Below are positions 49,131 to 61,646 of a stretch of DNA of 64,000 nucleotides, one piece after another. The stretch comes from Raphanus sativus. Its lineage: Eukaryota > Streptophyta > Magnoliopsida > Brassicales > Brassicaceae. The translations under genes were made by a program, and so were the position numbers. The stretch lies in NCBI RefSeq assembly GCF_000801105.2, contig NC_079519.1, positions 11,344,668 to 11,408,667 on the forward strand, in the 5' to 3' direction. Numbering within the stretch: position 1 is the stretch's first letter; the number at the start of each line of letters is the position of its first letter. The notes under the pieces are model-generated. The model saw only the letters and a list, made by a program, of their open reading frames with translations, had not been told where the DNA came from and searched no databases.

Positions 49131-49724
49131 TATGTTTGGAAATATGAAATGGTAAATAAAAATTTAGAGGCTTTCATATTTGTGTATTTTGTTCGGTTTG
49201 TTGAGTATTTGATTAAAAAGTATGATTTTATATAAATATCTATTTTTAGAATGAAAATATTATTGTGTTTTTTTTTAAATTCAAATTTATTATAACTTGT
49301 GTATGTAAGGTTATATATTCTAAACTTTGAATTACATGATTTTTAAATTTTTTTAAAATAATGGAAATTTACCAAAATTAAATAATTTTGAAAATAATAT
49401 TGTGTGTACTTTTTTAATTATAATTTAGTATAACATGTGTATGTAAGCTTAAATATTCTAAACTTTTAATTACAAGATTTTTTAAAATCTAAAAAGTAAT
49501 GGAAATGAACCCAAATTATTTTATTTTGAAAATTATATTATGATAGGCCAGAATAGCAATAAGGCCCAATTTGCTAATATATGGAATGGAATTTGGTCAC
49601 TAATATGCGAAGCCCATTATATTTTTTTGTCTGCAAAACTAACAGAAAAAAATGGTTAACACTTGTTTTCCATAAACAATTTTTTTTCTTTCTCTTATTT
49701 TGTTTCTGTCGGTGTACAGACCTA

Positions 49725-49755
<31 letters not shown>

Positions 49756-51766
49756 TATCTCTTTTCATGTTCTTGTCGATGTTCTTGTAGAGAACATGTC
49801 AAAATCGTGAATCAAGAATCAAAATACACAATTCTTTTGCTTAATTTTCAACCGGGTGAAGGAACAGGGTTAATCTAAGGTTCTGTTCCTATTCTTTTAA
49901 TGAGATTAATCGTTTGTTTTCTTCAAACCCTAACAATAGGCTGTAATCAACCGAGCGGCTGTCACATTTTTTTTTAATTTTTGTTTATATTAAATATTAT
50001 ACATGATTTGCAAAGTGTATACTAATATAACATTTAGAAAAATAATAATTTGTTTACATACATCAAATACTTTTTTTTGCGTTCTACACTAAATTATATG
50101 ACCGGACATCATATAAACAAATCCAAAATTTGAATAATTAGATTTATGTATAAAATATCTATAAAATAAAATTTATGAATTAAAAGTAAAAAAATAGATA
50201 AATATGAGTTAGTATGGTATTAAAAATTGATACATTGGTTTTAACATTCGTAAGAAAATAAAAATATTGTATACAATTTATTCCATATAATATTCGATTT
50301 GTATAGTTATATCCATAATTTTCAAAATAAATCACGTTAGGAAGGATTCATAACTGTCTTGGCCGATTGTACATGTCAACTTAATTGATTTATGAGTTTA
50401 ACTCTATTTTAATTGCTTCTTGGTTAACTTTCTAAATAATATTATTATACTAAATATTATGAGAATACTGAATATATGAATTTAAACTTGGTTAGAAATA
50501 TTTTCACAAAAATATATAATTTTTGAAAAAATTTAATTAGCTAAAATAGGTAGGAATGTGATCTAAATTTGTAATAAGTATTTATTTGTATAAGTGATAT
50601 TATATATTTAAAAAATTTACCCGATTAAATAATTGTTTAATATGACATTTCTAAACATAAGTTGTATTATTTTTTTTAAAATATGACCCGTATACTTAAT
50701 AAAATTGATATCGTTGACTGATATGGAGCAAGCGTAGATATAGGAAAAATTAGTAATGATGCTTTGTTTGGAAAAATGAATATTTAATAAATATATTTTG
50801 CAGTTAATTGTTATTAAGTATATGTAGAAATCGCTGCAGTTAATTTAATTGTAAAGATATTTTGTGGGTTAGAAGGTGCGTGAATTACTTATATATGAGA
50901 TGAAATGTAGATAAAACGACGTAGTTAAAAGTTAGTAGCATAGGTATGTAATTTTTTAGGAAAATTTAGGGTTATTTACTTTTAGATATTAAAGTGAGTA
51001 TCAATTATAAATAGCTTTAAATGTCATTAATGTACATTAATTTAAAAATTTCGAAAATTTAAGACTGTTTTAGGATGGACCATGCGCATGTTAAAAAGAA
51101 GGCCCAAAGACAATGATAATAGGTCACATTTTTTTAATTGTGATGGCAGTGACATGGAATGATAATATTTGTGCAAAACTAAGGGGATACAGTTATTTGG
51201 TACTTCAGTATTAATATTTTAGATAGACTCAAAATTTATTTCAATTAAATATAAAAGGAATAAAATATAGTTGGAGAATCGATTTTAAAAAAAATCCAAA
51301 AAGACGGTGACATTTTTTGTAAATGATTTGAAAAACAAAGGAAAGAATCATAATAGAAATTTTTTAGGAGTATAAATTATTGATACAATCGATCAACCCC
51401 AAAACTTTTACGCCGCATTTCTGGATGCAACTTAATATGACCTAATTTGTCGAGAACTCGTGATTCTTTTTTTTATTCGTTTTGTTGTTCATAATAATTC
51501 AACTCAAAAATTTAGTTTTATTATTTGGACATCAATTGATTGTAAATGTATAAAAAACAAGATTATGTATCATGGTACGGATAGATTTCATAAAAAAATC
51601 ATTTATAGTACACAGCCGTATAGAATATAAGAGATTGGATGATTTAGTGGTACTATAATTGTATGAATCCATTGAGTTCCACCATTAGTCGTGATGTGCA
51701 ATAACTTTAAATCTTTTAGGTGTTAACCTAGAATGAAATGAAACAAATATAATTCAAGACATGATT
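49131..51766. other. AT-rich intergenic, possibly Helitron body
   Basis: No gene recognised. A CT tract lies at about 49724-49756; a stretch around 49575-49930 has long T/C-rich runs. The sequence to the right of the Helitron end may belong to that element. Confidence 0.35.
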
Positions 51767-52698
51767 CAGGCCTTGTTAGTTTATGTAATTGATGCTACAT
51801 CTAGATGTTTCATTTAAATGAATCCTCCAGATATTGCATCCAAATGTTGTTTTTATTATAGTTACTATTTGCATCAAGATGCAACATATAAATGTTAAAT
51901 AATTCATTTATTTGATTTCATAATAATATTTGAATACCAGTTAGTAGTTAAAATGACTAAAATGATTATAATATTCAAATAGATATTTTATAATTTTTTT
52001 ACGGAGAACACGGTTTTGCGGAGAAAAAACTGTTATTTTAACGAAAACATACAATTTGCATTTTTCGTGGGAAACACATAATTTTCCAATTTTGACGAAA
52101 ACACATATTTTCCAATTTTGATGGAAATTTTTTTTTTGTGGTTTTGGCGAAAAATATGTTTTTAGGTTTTGAAAGGAAAACATGTTTTTCTGGTGTGGAC
52201 GAGAAAACACATTTTCAGTGTTGGCGGGAAATCGCGTTTTTGGATTTTGGCAGAAAACTTGTTTCAGGGTTTAACGGGAAAACGTGTTTTCTGGTTTTGA
52301 CGAGAAAACATTTTTCCTAAGATTTTGGTGGAAATACATATTTTTTTGGTTTTGGTAGGAAAACCCCGTTTTGGAATTTGACAGAAAACATGTTTTTATG
52401 TTCTGGTGGAAAAAATCTGTCTTTCGAGTTTTGGCAGAAAAAATGCATTTACGGATTTGACACACATTTTTCGGTTTTGACAAGAAAGTTAATTAATCTT
52501 TATATTTATATTAAAGGAATTTAGGTTTTTTAAAAAAAAATAGATGCAAATGTAGCATCCATTCTATTATTTTATCATTTCAAATATCTAGATACTATAG
52601 ATGTTGTATTTAGATGCTGATTAAATAATGTCCGAACGAACCATCTGAATATCAACATCAAAACACAGTGTTTAATTGCATAAACGAACATGACCTTA
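51767..52698. mobile_element. hAT-like element filled with 35-40 bp degenerate repeats
   Basis: The left end CAGGCCTTGTTAGTTTATG pairs imperfectly with the right end CGTTTATGCAA / CATGACCTTA. Sub-terminal GATGC-rich blocks are inverted, too. The centre (about 51990-52490) is a degenerate array of TTTTGGCGGGAAAACATGTT-like units. No ORF of interest and no clear target duplication. Confidence 0.55.
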
Positions 52699-52830
52699 AT
52701 CGTTTGTACTAATCATGTACATAACTAACAAGACTCAAATCAAATAAGCAACAAAGAAGAATTTAAGTAATTATTTAAATATTAAACAATGAACATAGGT
52801 GATCTAAGATGACTAAGATAACAAATAATT

Positions 52831-53073
52831 TACTCCCTCCGTTTCATATTATATGTCGTTCTAACTTTATGCACACAAATTAAGAAAACATTTAATTTTA
52901 CATATTTCCAAAATAAAAACACTATTACCAATACACCTAATCATGTATCAACCAATAGAAAAATAGAAAAGAGAATATTGTCAATAAATTTTGCATTGAA
53001 AACCGAAAACGACACTTATTTTGAAACAAAAAATTTCCTCTAGAACGACATATAATTTGAAACGGAGGGAGTA
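52831..53073. mobile_element. Stowaway-like MITE, 239 bp
   Basis: The element proper is 52833-53071, flanked by TA (52831-52832, 53072-53073). Ends CTCCCTCCGTTTCA and TGAAACGGAGGGAG are perfectly inverted, with ATATGTCGTT/AACGACATAT next to them. It is related to the MITE at 24847-25075. Confidence 0.85.
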
Positions 53074-54054
53074 ATAAACAAGGTCTAGCTCCAATCACTA
53101 AAGTAGATTATTTCATTTCCATAATTAATAATTATATATCAATATGTATCAGACATTTATTTCCAGTGGTCAAACACAATTAATCTTGCATTAATCACAA
53201 GTCTAATAAACCAATAAACATTTATATCACTAATTTTCAATGGAAAATAATGTCTATGATAATATTGAATCAATTCAAACATTTTAGATTTCATCAAACA
53301 CCTTCGATGAAATGAATAACTTACGATCTAAAATTTACATGATCAAAGTTAATCTAACATTAAAAAAAAAACTTAATAAGCATTAGGTCTTCACTTAATC
53401 AACATAAATTTACCTAGCTTGTATATTCAAAAGGTGACTATCATTGATCATCATGAGTATACTTACACTCATGTTATCATAATAGTAACTGATCCAAATT
53501 TTCATATGGCTTTAGTGGCTTACAAAAATCCTAAAATTGAATCTATAAAACTATTAGTATTCTTGAATTATAGTTTTAAACCTCTTGATTGATAGATTCC
53601 TAACTCTAACTTTTATCTCTTATATCTTACAAACAATCAATCAACTGATTTATTTTGCTTACTATTTTAATATTGATTGTCTAACTTAATCTTAATATAT
53701 GTAATCTATCGTGTGTCCATGCTCCTTGTGAATTTAATCCTCAAGTACTACATCGAACCTCTTAATTAAGAGAGTAGCTTGAAGGTTATTTGAATATATC
53801 AAATTTGACGCCGTTGCCGAGGAGCATTGGACTCACCATTAGACTTGATTAATAGGTTTAGTCTAGGTTTTAGTTTCTGTTTTAAGTTACTTACAAAAAA
53901 GTTTTCTTGATTTCCAGGTGCATGCCTTGAAGTACAGGAAACAACAAGGAAAAAGATATTTTATTCTCAAACCCAGCACGCTTGGAACGATTGATCCGTA
54001 AAGAGAAACACACAACATCGATCGATACCAGCTCGACTTCGTCGAACGACACTC

Positions 54055-54267
54055 GTGACAGAACAACAATCGACACTTCAACTCGAGCATCGATCAAATA
54101 CCAATCCACGAGCAGACATGGTCGTGACACTTATGCTACAAAGGGATGAGAATGGAGACCTGCATGACCTTGAAGGTCATCTGTGTCATGCAGCATGTCA
54201 GAAAATAGATGGACATGGGGCTACTACTAAGGATCCTAAATTTCTTCGACAAAAGACAATTACATAA
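54055..54267 (+). pseudogene. Gypsy gag-like fragment
   Basis: An open stretch of 70 codons, preceded in the same region by Thr/Ser/Asp-rich sequence encoded by repeated ATCGACAC. The RDENGDLHDLEGHLC segment is familiar from Brassicaceae Athila-like ORFs. Stops surround it. Confidence 0.5.
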
Positions 54268-55792
54268 TGGATCAAGCCTAGTAAATTCTATACCAACAGA
54301 TCTGCGATTCAAACTCCAGCAATCCATGGGGTTGATATAAAACCTACATACTTCTCTCATGTGGGTCAGCACCCTTTTCTTGGTGTTCCGCATGAAAATC
54401 CCCTGGAAAATATTGAGACACTCAGGATTTTGTGTCTGGCATCCAAGAGCAGAAGGAACTGAAGACTACATCCTCTGCAAGATGTTCAAATATTCTCTTT
54501 CTGGGAATGCGGTTAATTGATTGAAGCTCCTACCACCAGGATTTCTCACTACATAGAATGTTGTCAGGACTGCGTTTCTGACTGAATTTTTGAAATTATG
54601 CAAATTCTGAAGAGATGAAGAATAAAATATGTTTAAAGGGAAAGCTGTGGAAAGTGAGAGGCACCAGGTTAATGCCATCTTAGATGATGATTTTAGGGAA
54701 GTAATCGAGCATTAGAACTTGGAAGAAAATGATTTTCTAGTCGAAAGTTCCATGTTTTTTGGCAGCTCGCACTGATGTAGATCGACACCAACAGCTGAGT
54801 ATCAATCGACACCAACAGCTGAGCATCGGTCGACACACATTAGACTATAAATATTAAGATTAAGTTAGGCAATATTATTAAAAACAGTATATAAAGCAAT
54901 AAATATTGATTGTGAGATATATCGGAAAAGTGTCAGACTTATGGTTTCATGCAGACGATCAAAACTTAAATCTATAGATGCTAAGAGTATAGTAAAAACC
55001 ATCCTAGAAATCAAATTCAACAAGTAAGATATCCAGCTCTCGCTGTGAGTCTAATAAGATGTCTAAAACCTATAATTCTAACTCTCGTATGCGAATTAGG
55101 GAGAGTGTCGATCGTCACTCTTGAGTGTCAATCGACACTACTTTTAGACAGGCATTAATGTTCAGATTGATTTGTTCACTAAGTTTATAAACCAACTTTT
55201 GTATGTATTAATCAACATTGCTCAGTAGGATATGTTTCATGAGTAACCCATTCTTGTGGTTGTCGATTATCCTATTATCATGTTTCTAGGTAGCTAATCT
55301 AGAATACAAGAAAAAATATCAATCATGTCAAGAATCCAAATAACTCATCCTAACAGTTCTATATTTTATAAGTTCATCAAAACCCTGAAAAATCATTAAT
55401 ATAACAAGTAATCTACTCAAACATTGTTAAAAAAACATAAAAATAAATTGAATGAATTGCATTAAAAGATAGAGATAAAAATACTGGAGGTCAATAATAA
55501 TTCTTAAGGATTTTTCTGATCATCTCTCTAAAAGCTCTAAGAACAATAAAAGCTTCTATGAAAGTATGTTATCCTAAACAATGGTTTTAAAACTATATAT
55601 ATATGTGGTCTAAAATCAGTCATAGTCAATTATGTAATATGTGAAGGCTTTTCAGCCAAGCTTGATTCTGGAAACAGAGTCGGGCTTACTCGCGCCGGTG
55701 TCGAGCGAAACTAATGAAATTATCGATCGACACCCCTTCTAATTCACGACTCTGAATTCTATTTTCTTAAACAGCTACGGGTCTCTTGATAG

Positions 55793-56303
55793 AGAGGCTA
55801 TGTGGGCGATGGGATCTCATGAGTGATGAGATAGAGGTTATGTAGCGATAGGAGCTCATGAGTGATGAGAGAGGCGCTATGTGGGCGATGGAAGCTCATA
55901 AGTGATGAGATAGAGGCTATGTGGGCCATGAGAGATCATAAGTGATGAAAGAGAGGATATGTGGGCGATTTGAGATCATGTATGATAAGATACAGGCTAT
56001 GTGCACAATGGGAGCTCATGAGTGATTAGAGAGAGGCTATATCGGCGATTTGAGCTCATGTGTGATGAGAGAGTGGCTATGTGGGCGATGGTAGCTCATG
56101 AGTGATGAGAGAGAGGCTATTTAGGCGATGGGTACTTATGAATGATGAGAGAGAGGTTATGTGGGAAACTTGACCTCATGTGTGATGAGAGAGAGGCTAT
56201 GTGGGCGATGGGGCTCATGAGTGATGAGAAAGAGGCTATGTGGGCTATTGGAGCTCATGTGTGATGAGAGAGAGAGAGGCTATGTGGGTGATGGCAGCCT
56301 CAT
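55793..56303. repeat. 39-bp minisatellite, 13 degenerate copies
   Basis: The unit reads about GAGAGGCTATGTGGGCGATG followed by GGAGCTCATGAGTGATGA. Thirteen copies are counted by the GGCTATGTGG core, with point changes and small length changes. The frames are closed by TGA, so it is non-coding. It lies within the gypsy remnant. Confidence 0.9.
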
Positions 56304-56530
56304 GGTCTCTTCTCCCTTGTTCTTTCCTATTTCGTTAGCCTTTACGCACACTTTTGTAGTTTCGAAACTTGTTTTTTCGAGTGTTTTCCGCGGAAAGCTC
56401 TCCGAATTTTATTTCTCGTAAAGTAGTATCGTACGAGTTTCTCAAGAAATATGTTCTTTGTATAAATCTAAAGAAATTTTGGACGTTAATTTTGATATTA
56501 TCGATTTTGACGCCAACAATAACTCACGTC

Positions 56531-58179
56531 TGGTTAACTATCGAATAACCAAGTGGTTAGTTTTTAGAAACTGTTTGATAATTTGAACCAATAACTAGTT
56601 TATTTAAGTAATTCTATTAGATAATCTGTTTTCTCACTATTCATTTCAAAATTAAATAAATCAAAAAGTTTATTTTTAAATAGGAGTCTATCAAATATAC
56701 TTTTTAGTATAACTTTGATTTTGGTAGGCAGCGAGCAAAATTTTTTGCCTGTCGCAGAAGTTGTTACTTTTGGTTAAGTAGCAAAATTGTTTTAACTTCA
56801 TCGTCTTCATTTTTTCCTCGACTGGTAATATATGCTGCTCTTGTCTCGTCTTCATACCATCTTTGTAATTGTCATTTCGAATACTTAAAACACGCCAGTC
56901 AAACTTTGACTTTATTTTCTCTAAATGAATTTCGAGTTTATGGCCTTTTGGTTCTACGGAAATTGAAAAATGACAAAACATTTAAATCTTCAGAAAAGGA
57001 CTTGAGAGTTTTGGTAATGGCTTTAGACTGAGAAAGTGACCTGATTGAAGAGGTGTTCAACATATAAGCAATTCAGACAAGCACCACTACAATCTTTGTA
57101 ATCAACGTGTATCTTGTCTTATTGTCGCACTATGAAGTTGACATTATTATTGTGGTTAAGTCTTTATCACTCATCAATACCCACATTCCACAGTCATAAA
57201 ATTATTATCACTAGTATTGGAACGTTAACTCATTTTCTCATTCTCAATGAAATTGGTGACCTTATGAACAGTTTTATCATTGAAAAGTTACTAAGGTGTC
57301 TTTTCAAAAAAAAAAAGTTACTAAGGTGACGAGTTGGTCAAAATGATATTTACTAGTGTTGGGGCACGTTACGGATGTAGATGATCATCAGTTATTGAAC
57401 TCGTTCATTATGGTTATCGATTTTTAGTATCTATATTTGATTCGAGTAGATGGGTAAAAATTTGACCAAAAAAAAAGTTTGACAAAAAAATGAAAAGAAA
57501 ATAGGTAATTATTAGTGTTGCGCACGTAATGTACACTTATTACAACTCGTTCATCACTGGTGATAATCCATAACGTTCTTCGTTCAAAAAGATAGTATAT
57601 AACGTCTGAAAAATTAGATACTTTACGTAATCATTTGTAAAAATTATTTAACTATTTTGTCAAAAAAATTATTTAACTAAATAGTTAAAATATTTGAATT
57701 GGACAAATCAGATTTAGATAATACTTCCTCCGTATTATTTCAAATGGTGTTTAGAGATTTTAGTTTTGTTTCATAATTTTGACAAAAAAAGTTTTGTTTT
57801 ATAATAAATGATATTCTCACAATTCTAGATAAAATTTAATATCATTTAAAATTTGTGATCGATTACAAAATATTGCATTTTTTGGGGTAAATTAGTTGTA
57901 TTTTATATTACCAAGATAAAATGTATAAAAATTTGTATTTTCTTAATGTTTATGCAAAAACCTATTAAAGTAATAAAGAGTGAGTATAAAATTTCATTAT
58001 CCGCTACACGATTTCATTGTATTCTTAAAAGCAGTTATTTTACATTTTGATTTTTGATCCCAAGTAACGAAATACTACTAAAAATGAAATTTAAATAGAT
58101 TTTTTTCATATGAAATACCAATCATTTTCGTTATGAGTTTTTGTTCTGAGCCAGGTACTGTAGTTTTATAAAGGAGTTA
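56531..58179. other. AT-rich intergenic, nothing recognised
   Basis: Includes short runs of A and a stretch near 57726 resembling one end of a Stowaway-type MITE. No gene. Confidence 0.35.
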
Positions 58180-58678
58180 TTCTTGGGTTCATCCATTAGA
58201 GTGAACCTTTAGGTTCACCAACCAATAGAAATTTGTTATCTTAGATTGAATATCTTTTAAAAAAGGAAACAAAATAATTATCAAATTGCATTATGTTTTT
58301 AAAATAAATGTAAAATAAATAAAAATAGTAATTAACAAAAAACGAATTTTTGAAAAATAATTTTAAATCCGCCAGCAAAAAACTATACCCTAAACCCTAA
58401 TCATAAATATCAAACTCTAAATCATAAAAACACTGAATTTTTAATTCTAAATCTTAAACCTTTAGATAAATCCTAAACTTTAAAATTTATATATAGTTTT
58501 TTAAAATATATTTATACAATTAATATTACTTTTATTTATTTTTACTTTTTTTTTATTTTAAAACATAATATAACTTGACAATTATTTTGTTTCCTTTCTC
58601 AAAAGATACTCAATCTAAAATAACCAATTTCTATTGGTTGGTGAACCTAAAGGTTCACCCTAGGGGGTGAACCCAAGA
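58180..58678. mobile_element. Foldback MITE with long terminal inverted repeats
   Basis: The left half begins TTCTTGGGTTCA and the right half ends TGAACCCAAGAA. Matching arms run for more than 120 bp (CCAACCAATAGAAATT, GGAAACAAAATAATT shared). Each arm holds an internal palindrome GGTGAACCT/AGGTTCACC. No target duplication identified; no ORF. Confidence 0.75.
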
Positions 58679-59069
58679 AAAAATCTATTATCTTACCATG
58701 GACACAAAGTTTATCATTAATAATATACTATATTTTATTTTCCAAACAAATATATGTATCTACTGATATACATTACAAATAACTACTGACTCATAGTTAT
58801 GAACGCAGACTGATATGAGGAGATGTTCATTTTATAGACAATATTAATAGATACGTGATATAAACACCCCTTGGTTTGTTTTAAACTATGGTTTATATTA
58901 GGTGCTTTCGTAATTCTTAAAAATATGATTTAAAAAGCATTTAGAAATGTCACATAGGATGAGGTTATTTTTAATTAGTATAAACTTGAAGTTACATCTT
59001 CTTAAAAGATCAAAGGAGATATTAGTAAAATTGAACATTCTTTTTACTGTACACAACATCATTAGTCCT

Positions 59070-59785
59070 AGTGCATCTCCAAAAAAACTATATGTTTTAG
59101 AGTTTGCAAAAATTTATATTTAAAGTTTCAAAGTGTGTTTCTCCAAAAATAAAATTTTAAATTTATTCTCAAAAATATTTGTAATTAATATGGATCCATA
59201 ATTTTTTATAAATAACTAGAACATATATAAAACATATTACAACAATATTAGTTAATAAAATCTTATACTGCAATATAAATTATAGATAAAATACAAAATT
59301 AAATTAATAAAATACTAGAAAATACCATATTATTTCTTAAAATTATTTTCTTAATGCTCCATTACACGAAATTTGGTTCGACAATATTTTAGATATTTTG
59401 GAAGTTCCAGAGCCAATTTACCAGACCATTACTGTTGTTATAATATTTAAAAGTGTGCAATAATTTTTGTCTTCATGTAACTTTTAAAAAGTTTTTTTGT
59501 AATATTCTTGTTGTCTAATTTTAGGTTTAAAATGATATGAATTTACTTAAATTTTTTATTTAATTTTATATGTGAAACTTTAATCTATAATAAAAAATTA
59601 AGATTAAAATGATATATAAAAAACAATTAAGAATGAGTGATGTGCAATTAATTGTAAGGAATAAAATATAAATAAAAAATGAAATTTCAAATTTTAAGTT
59701 TTGATTAGTAAAACTTCAAATATGAAATTTCACTTCTAAAAATCTAAGTTTGAAGTTATTGAATTTCTTTTAGAGATACTCTAAG
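59070..59785. mobile_element. Possible Harbinger-like MITE
   Basis: GTGCATCTCCAAAA on the left and TTTTAGAGATACTC on the right are imperfect inverted termini. The interior is AT-rich. No convincing 3-bp duplication. Confidence 0.35.
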
Positions 59786-59984
59786 CAACCTAATGCGAGA
59801 CATTTTGATAATTTTGCAATATTTATTAATTGCTCAATGTTTCTCATTTTCTTATTTTTTATTAAAATAATATTAAATAACTCATAATCTGCAAACACGT
59901 GAATAGTCTGAATCCACTTCTGTTGGGACATGATACCTTAGTATAATCCACAAAAAAAATCCCATAATCAGTATATATCACTCG

Positions 59985-60125
59985 CTAAGCTGCTGCATAA
60001 TATTTTTAGTGTATTCATCCGGGTTTGAGACCTTGTTATTGGGTAAAGCATGTAAAGCTGCTTTAACCTCATCAGCAGAAACTGGTGATACCAACTGAGA
60101 AGCTCTGAAACAAGCGAATATAAAA
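59985..60125 (-). pseudogene. LINE reverse-transcriptase fragment
   Basis: The minus strand reads SPVSADEVKAALHALPNNKV, then SNPDEYTKNIMQ. This aligns with the start of the RT domain in the intact LINE (GPVSVEEILKALRSLPNDKV, SGPDGFTKEFF). The GPD motif is NPD here and a stop follows. It is a short 5'- and 3'-truncated relic. Confidence 0.7.
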
Positions 60126-60507
60126 TGTTCGCTTTACATTTGTCTATTCTATTAAAATAAGTATTCTATATAATTTTATAATTAAATGGCATATTGAAAT
60201 TATACCACTACATTTTAGTTAAAATTTAATATATCATTAAAGTTATTATGTTATTTATATTATTTTGTGAAAATGGTTAAAATTTGATACCAAAAATTTC
60301 TCTTTTTTGGTAGAAGTTACATAGAAACTACTAGAAAGAAAATTAAACCAAAGCACAGAAAAGATAAGAGAAGAAGAAGCAACATCTAAAGATCTGGAAA
60401 ATAATGAACCCATGATGATTACAAGTAGAACTAACTAGATAAAGCAGAAGGAAGGGCTTGACCAAAGGTAAACCATTGCCATATGGGAATGATATCTTTC
60501 ATGAAAT

Positions 60508-61046
60508 TGTAACGTTCCGACTGTCTACGGCTAATAGACAACCCATGCCCGTTTATTCGTTCTATGGGTCCCATCCTGTCTAACGGTCAATCCGTTAAAT
60601 TTTTCAAATACTCGAAATCATTGTTTATTGACCCTGTAATCACCACATGACTTTTCTCCGTACTTTGGCCTCACTCGCACGGTATCACAAACCACTTCCC
60701 GATAGATCATCCATCTTTTCACTACTCCAATTCAAGCACACTTAACTCTCGAGTTCTGAACGGGTGTGTGATAGATAAGGTAAGTCAACTTTAGTGATAT
60801 AGGTAGCCAAATCAATCCTTTTAACCCTTTTCGTATATTACAACTCGGGATGTTACAATTTACTCCCTCTCAAAGAACACAATGTCCCCGTTGCGCCCCA
60901 CGATAGGTCTCAAGACGCCTCTCGGGTCAGAACCGAGATGGTTAACCAGCTCTGATACCACTTGTAACGCCTCGATCGCCCACGGCTAATGGGCCATGCA
61001 CGCCCGCTCACTCGGCCTATTGGCCCCACCCATCTGATGGTCGATC
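60508..61046 (-). mobile_element. TRIM-like mini-LTR element, one LTR truncated
   Basis: The left LTR is 60508-60857 (TGTAACG...TGTTACA, 350 bp). A short internal region (60858-60962) contains AGCTCTGATACCA, the reverse complement of the initiator-Met tRNA primer site, so the element reads on the minus strand. A second LTR starts at 60963 with matching sequence (ACGGCTAATGGGCCATGC versus ACGGCTAATAGACAACCC), but only 84 bp remain before a CACTA element begins. It resembles Brassicaceae TRIM families; there is no coding capacity. Confidence 0.75.
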
Positions 61047-61064
61047 CACTACAAGAAAACACGC

Positions 61065-61530
61065 TGAATTCCGACGGAGGTTCCGACGGACCAAAATGTC
61101 GTCGGACAAATTTGACGATTTTCCGACCAATTTCCGACGAAAGCCAAAAATATGAGGTCGTCGGAATTCCGTCGGTATATTCCGACGGAATTCTGACGAA
61201 CCAGGGTTCGTCGGTATATACCGACGACTATCCGACGATATTCCGATCAACAAATATATCTGTTGCGGTCGTCGGTATTCCGTCGGAATATACCGACGGA
61301 ATTCTGACGAACTGTTGTTCGTCGGTATATACCGACGACTATCCGACGATATTTCGATCAACAAATATAACCGTTGCGGTCGTCGGTATTCCGTCAGAAA
61401 ATACCGACGAATTTCTGACGGACTATGTGACCGTTGCCGACAAATCCATATGACCGTTTTATAGCCGTTTAAAATTTGTAAATACCGACGGAATTCCGAC
61501 GCACTACTTTATGTCCGTCGGAATTCCGTC
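61065..61530. repeat. CACTA subterminal repeat array
   Basis: Dense direct and inverted copies of TTCCGACGGA/TCCGTCGGAA-type 10-mers, plus a larger near-duplicate (about 61185-61265 and 61302-61380, sharing GTTCGTCGGTATATACCGAC). These are the usual binding sites for the element's own DNA-binding protein. Confidence 0.85.
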
Positions 61531-61646
61531 AGAAAGTCGTCGGAAAGCCGTAACCAATTTTCTATAAATTCAACCCCTCCTCATTTCAACTCTTCACTCC
61601 TCATTCTCTCTTCATTCTCTTTGATCATAACAATTCCGTAAAAATC

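Larger units (their letters stand above)
53590..56530 (+). mobile_element. Decayed Ty3/gypsy (Athila-type) remnant
   Basis: TTGACGCCGTTGCCGAGG (53808-53825) matches the aspartate-tRNA primer site typical of Athila-group elements, with one or two changes. The leader and a gag-like region follow (54119-54230: MVVTLMLQRDENGDLHDLEG, then a stretch like HLCHAACQKIDGHG). Downstream come repeated ATCGACAC blocks, a minisatellite, and a second TTTTGACGCCAAC (about 56500). No intact ORF and no pol found. The boundaries are estimates. Confidence 0.55.

Noticed and set aside
57726..57860. Stowaway-like MITE end
   Set aside because: Only one end (ACTTCCTCCGTATTATTTCA) is visible; no inverted partner or TA duplication found.
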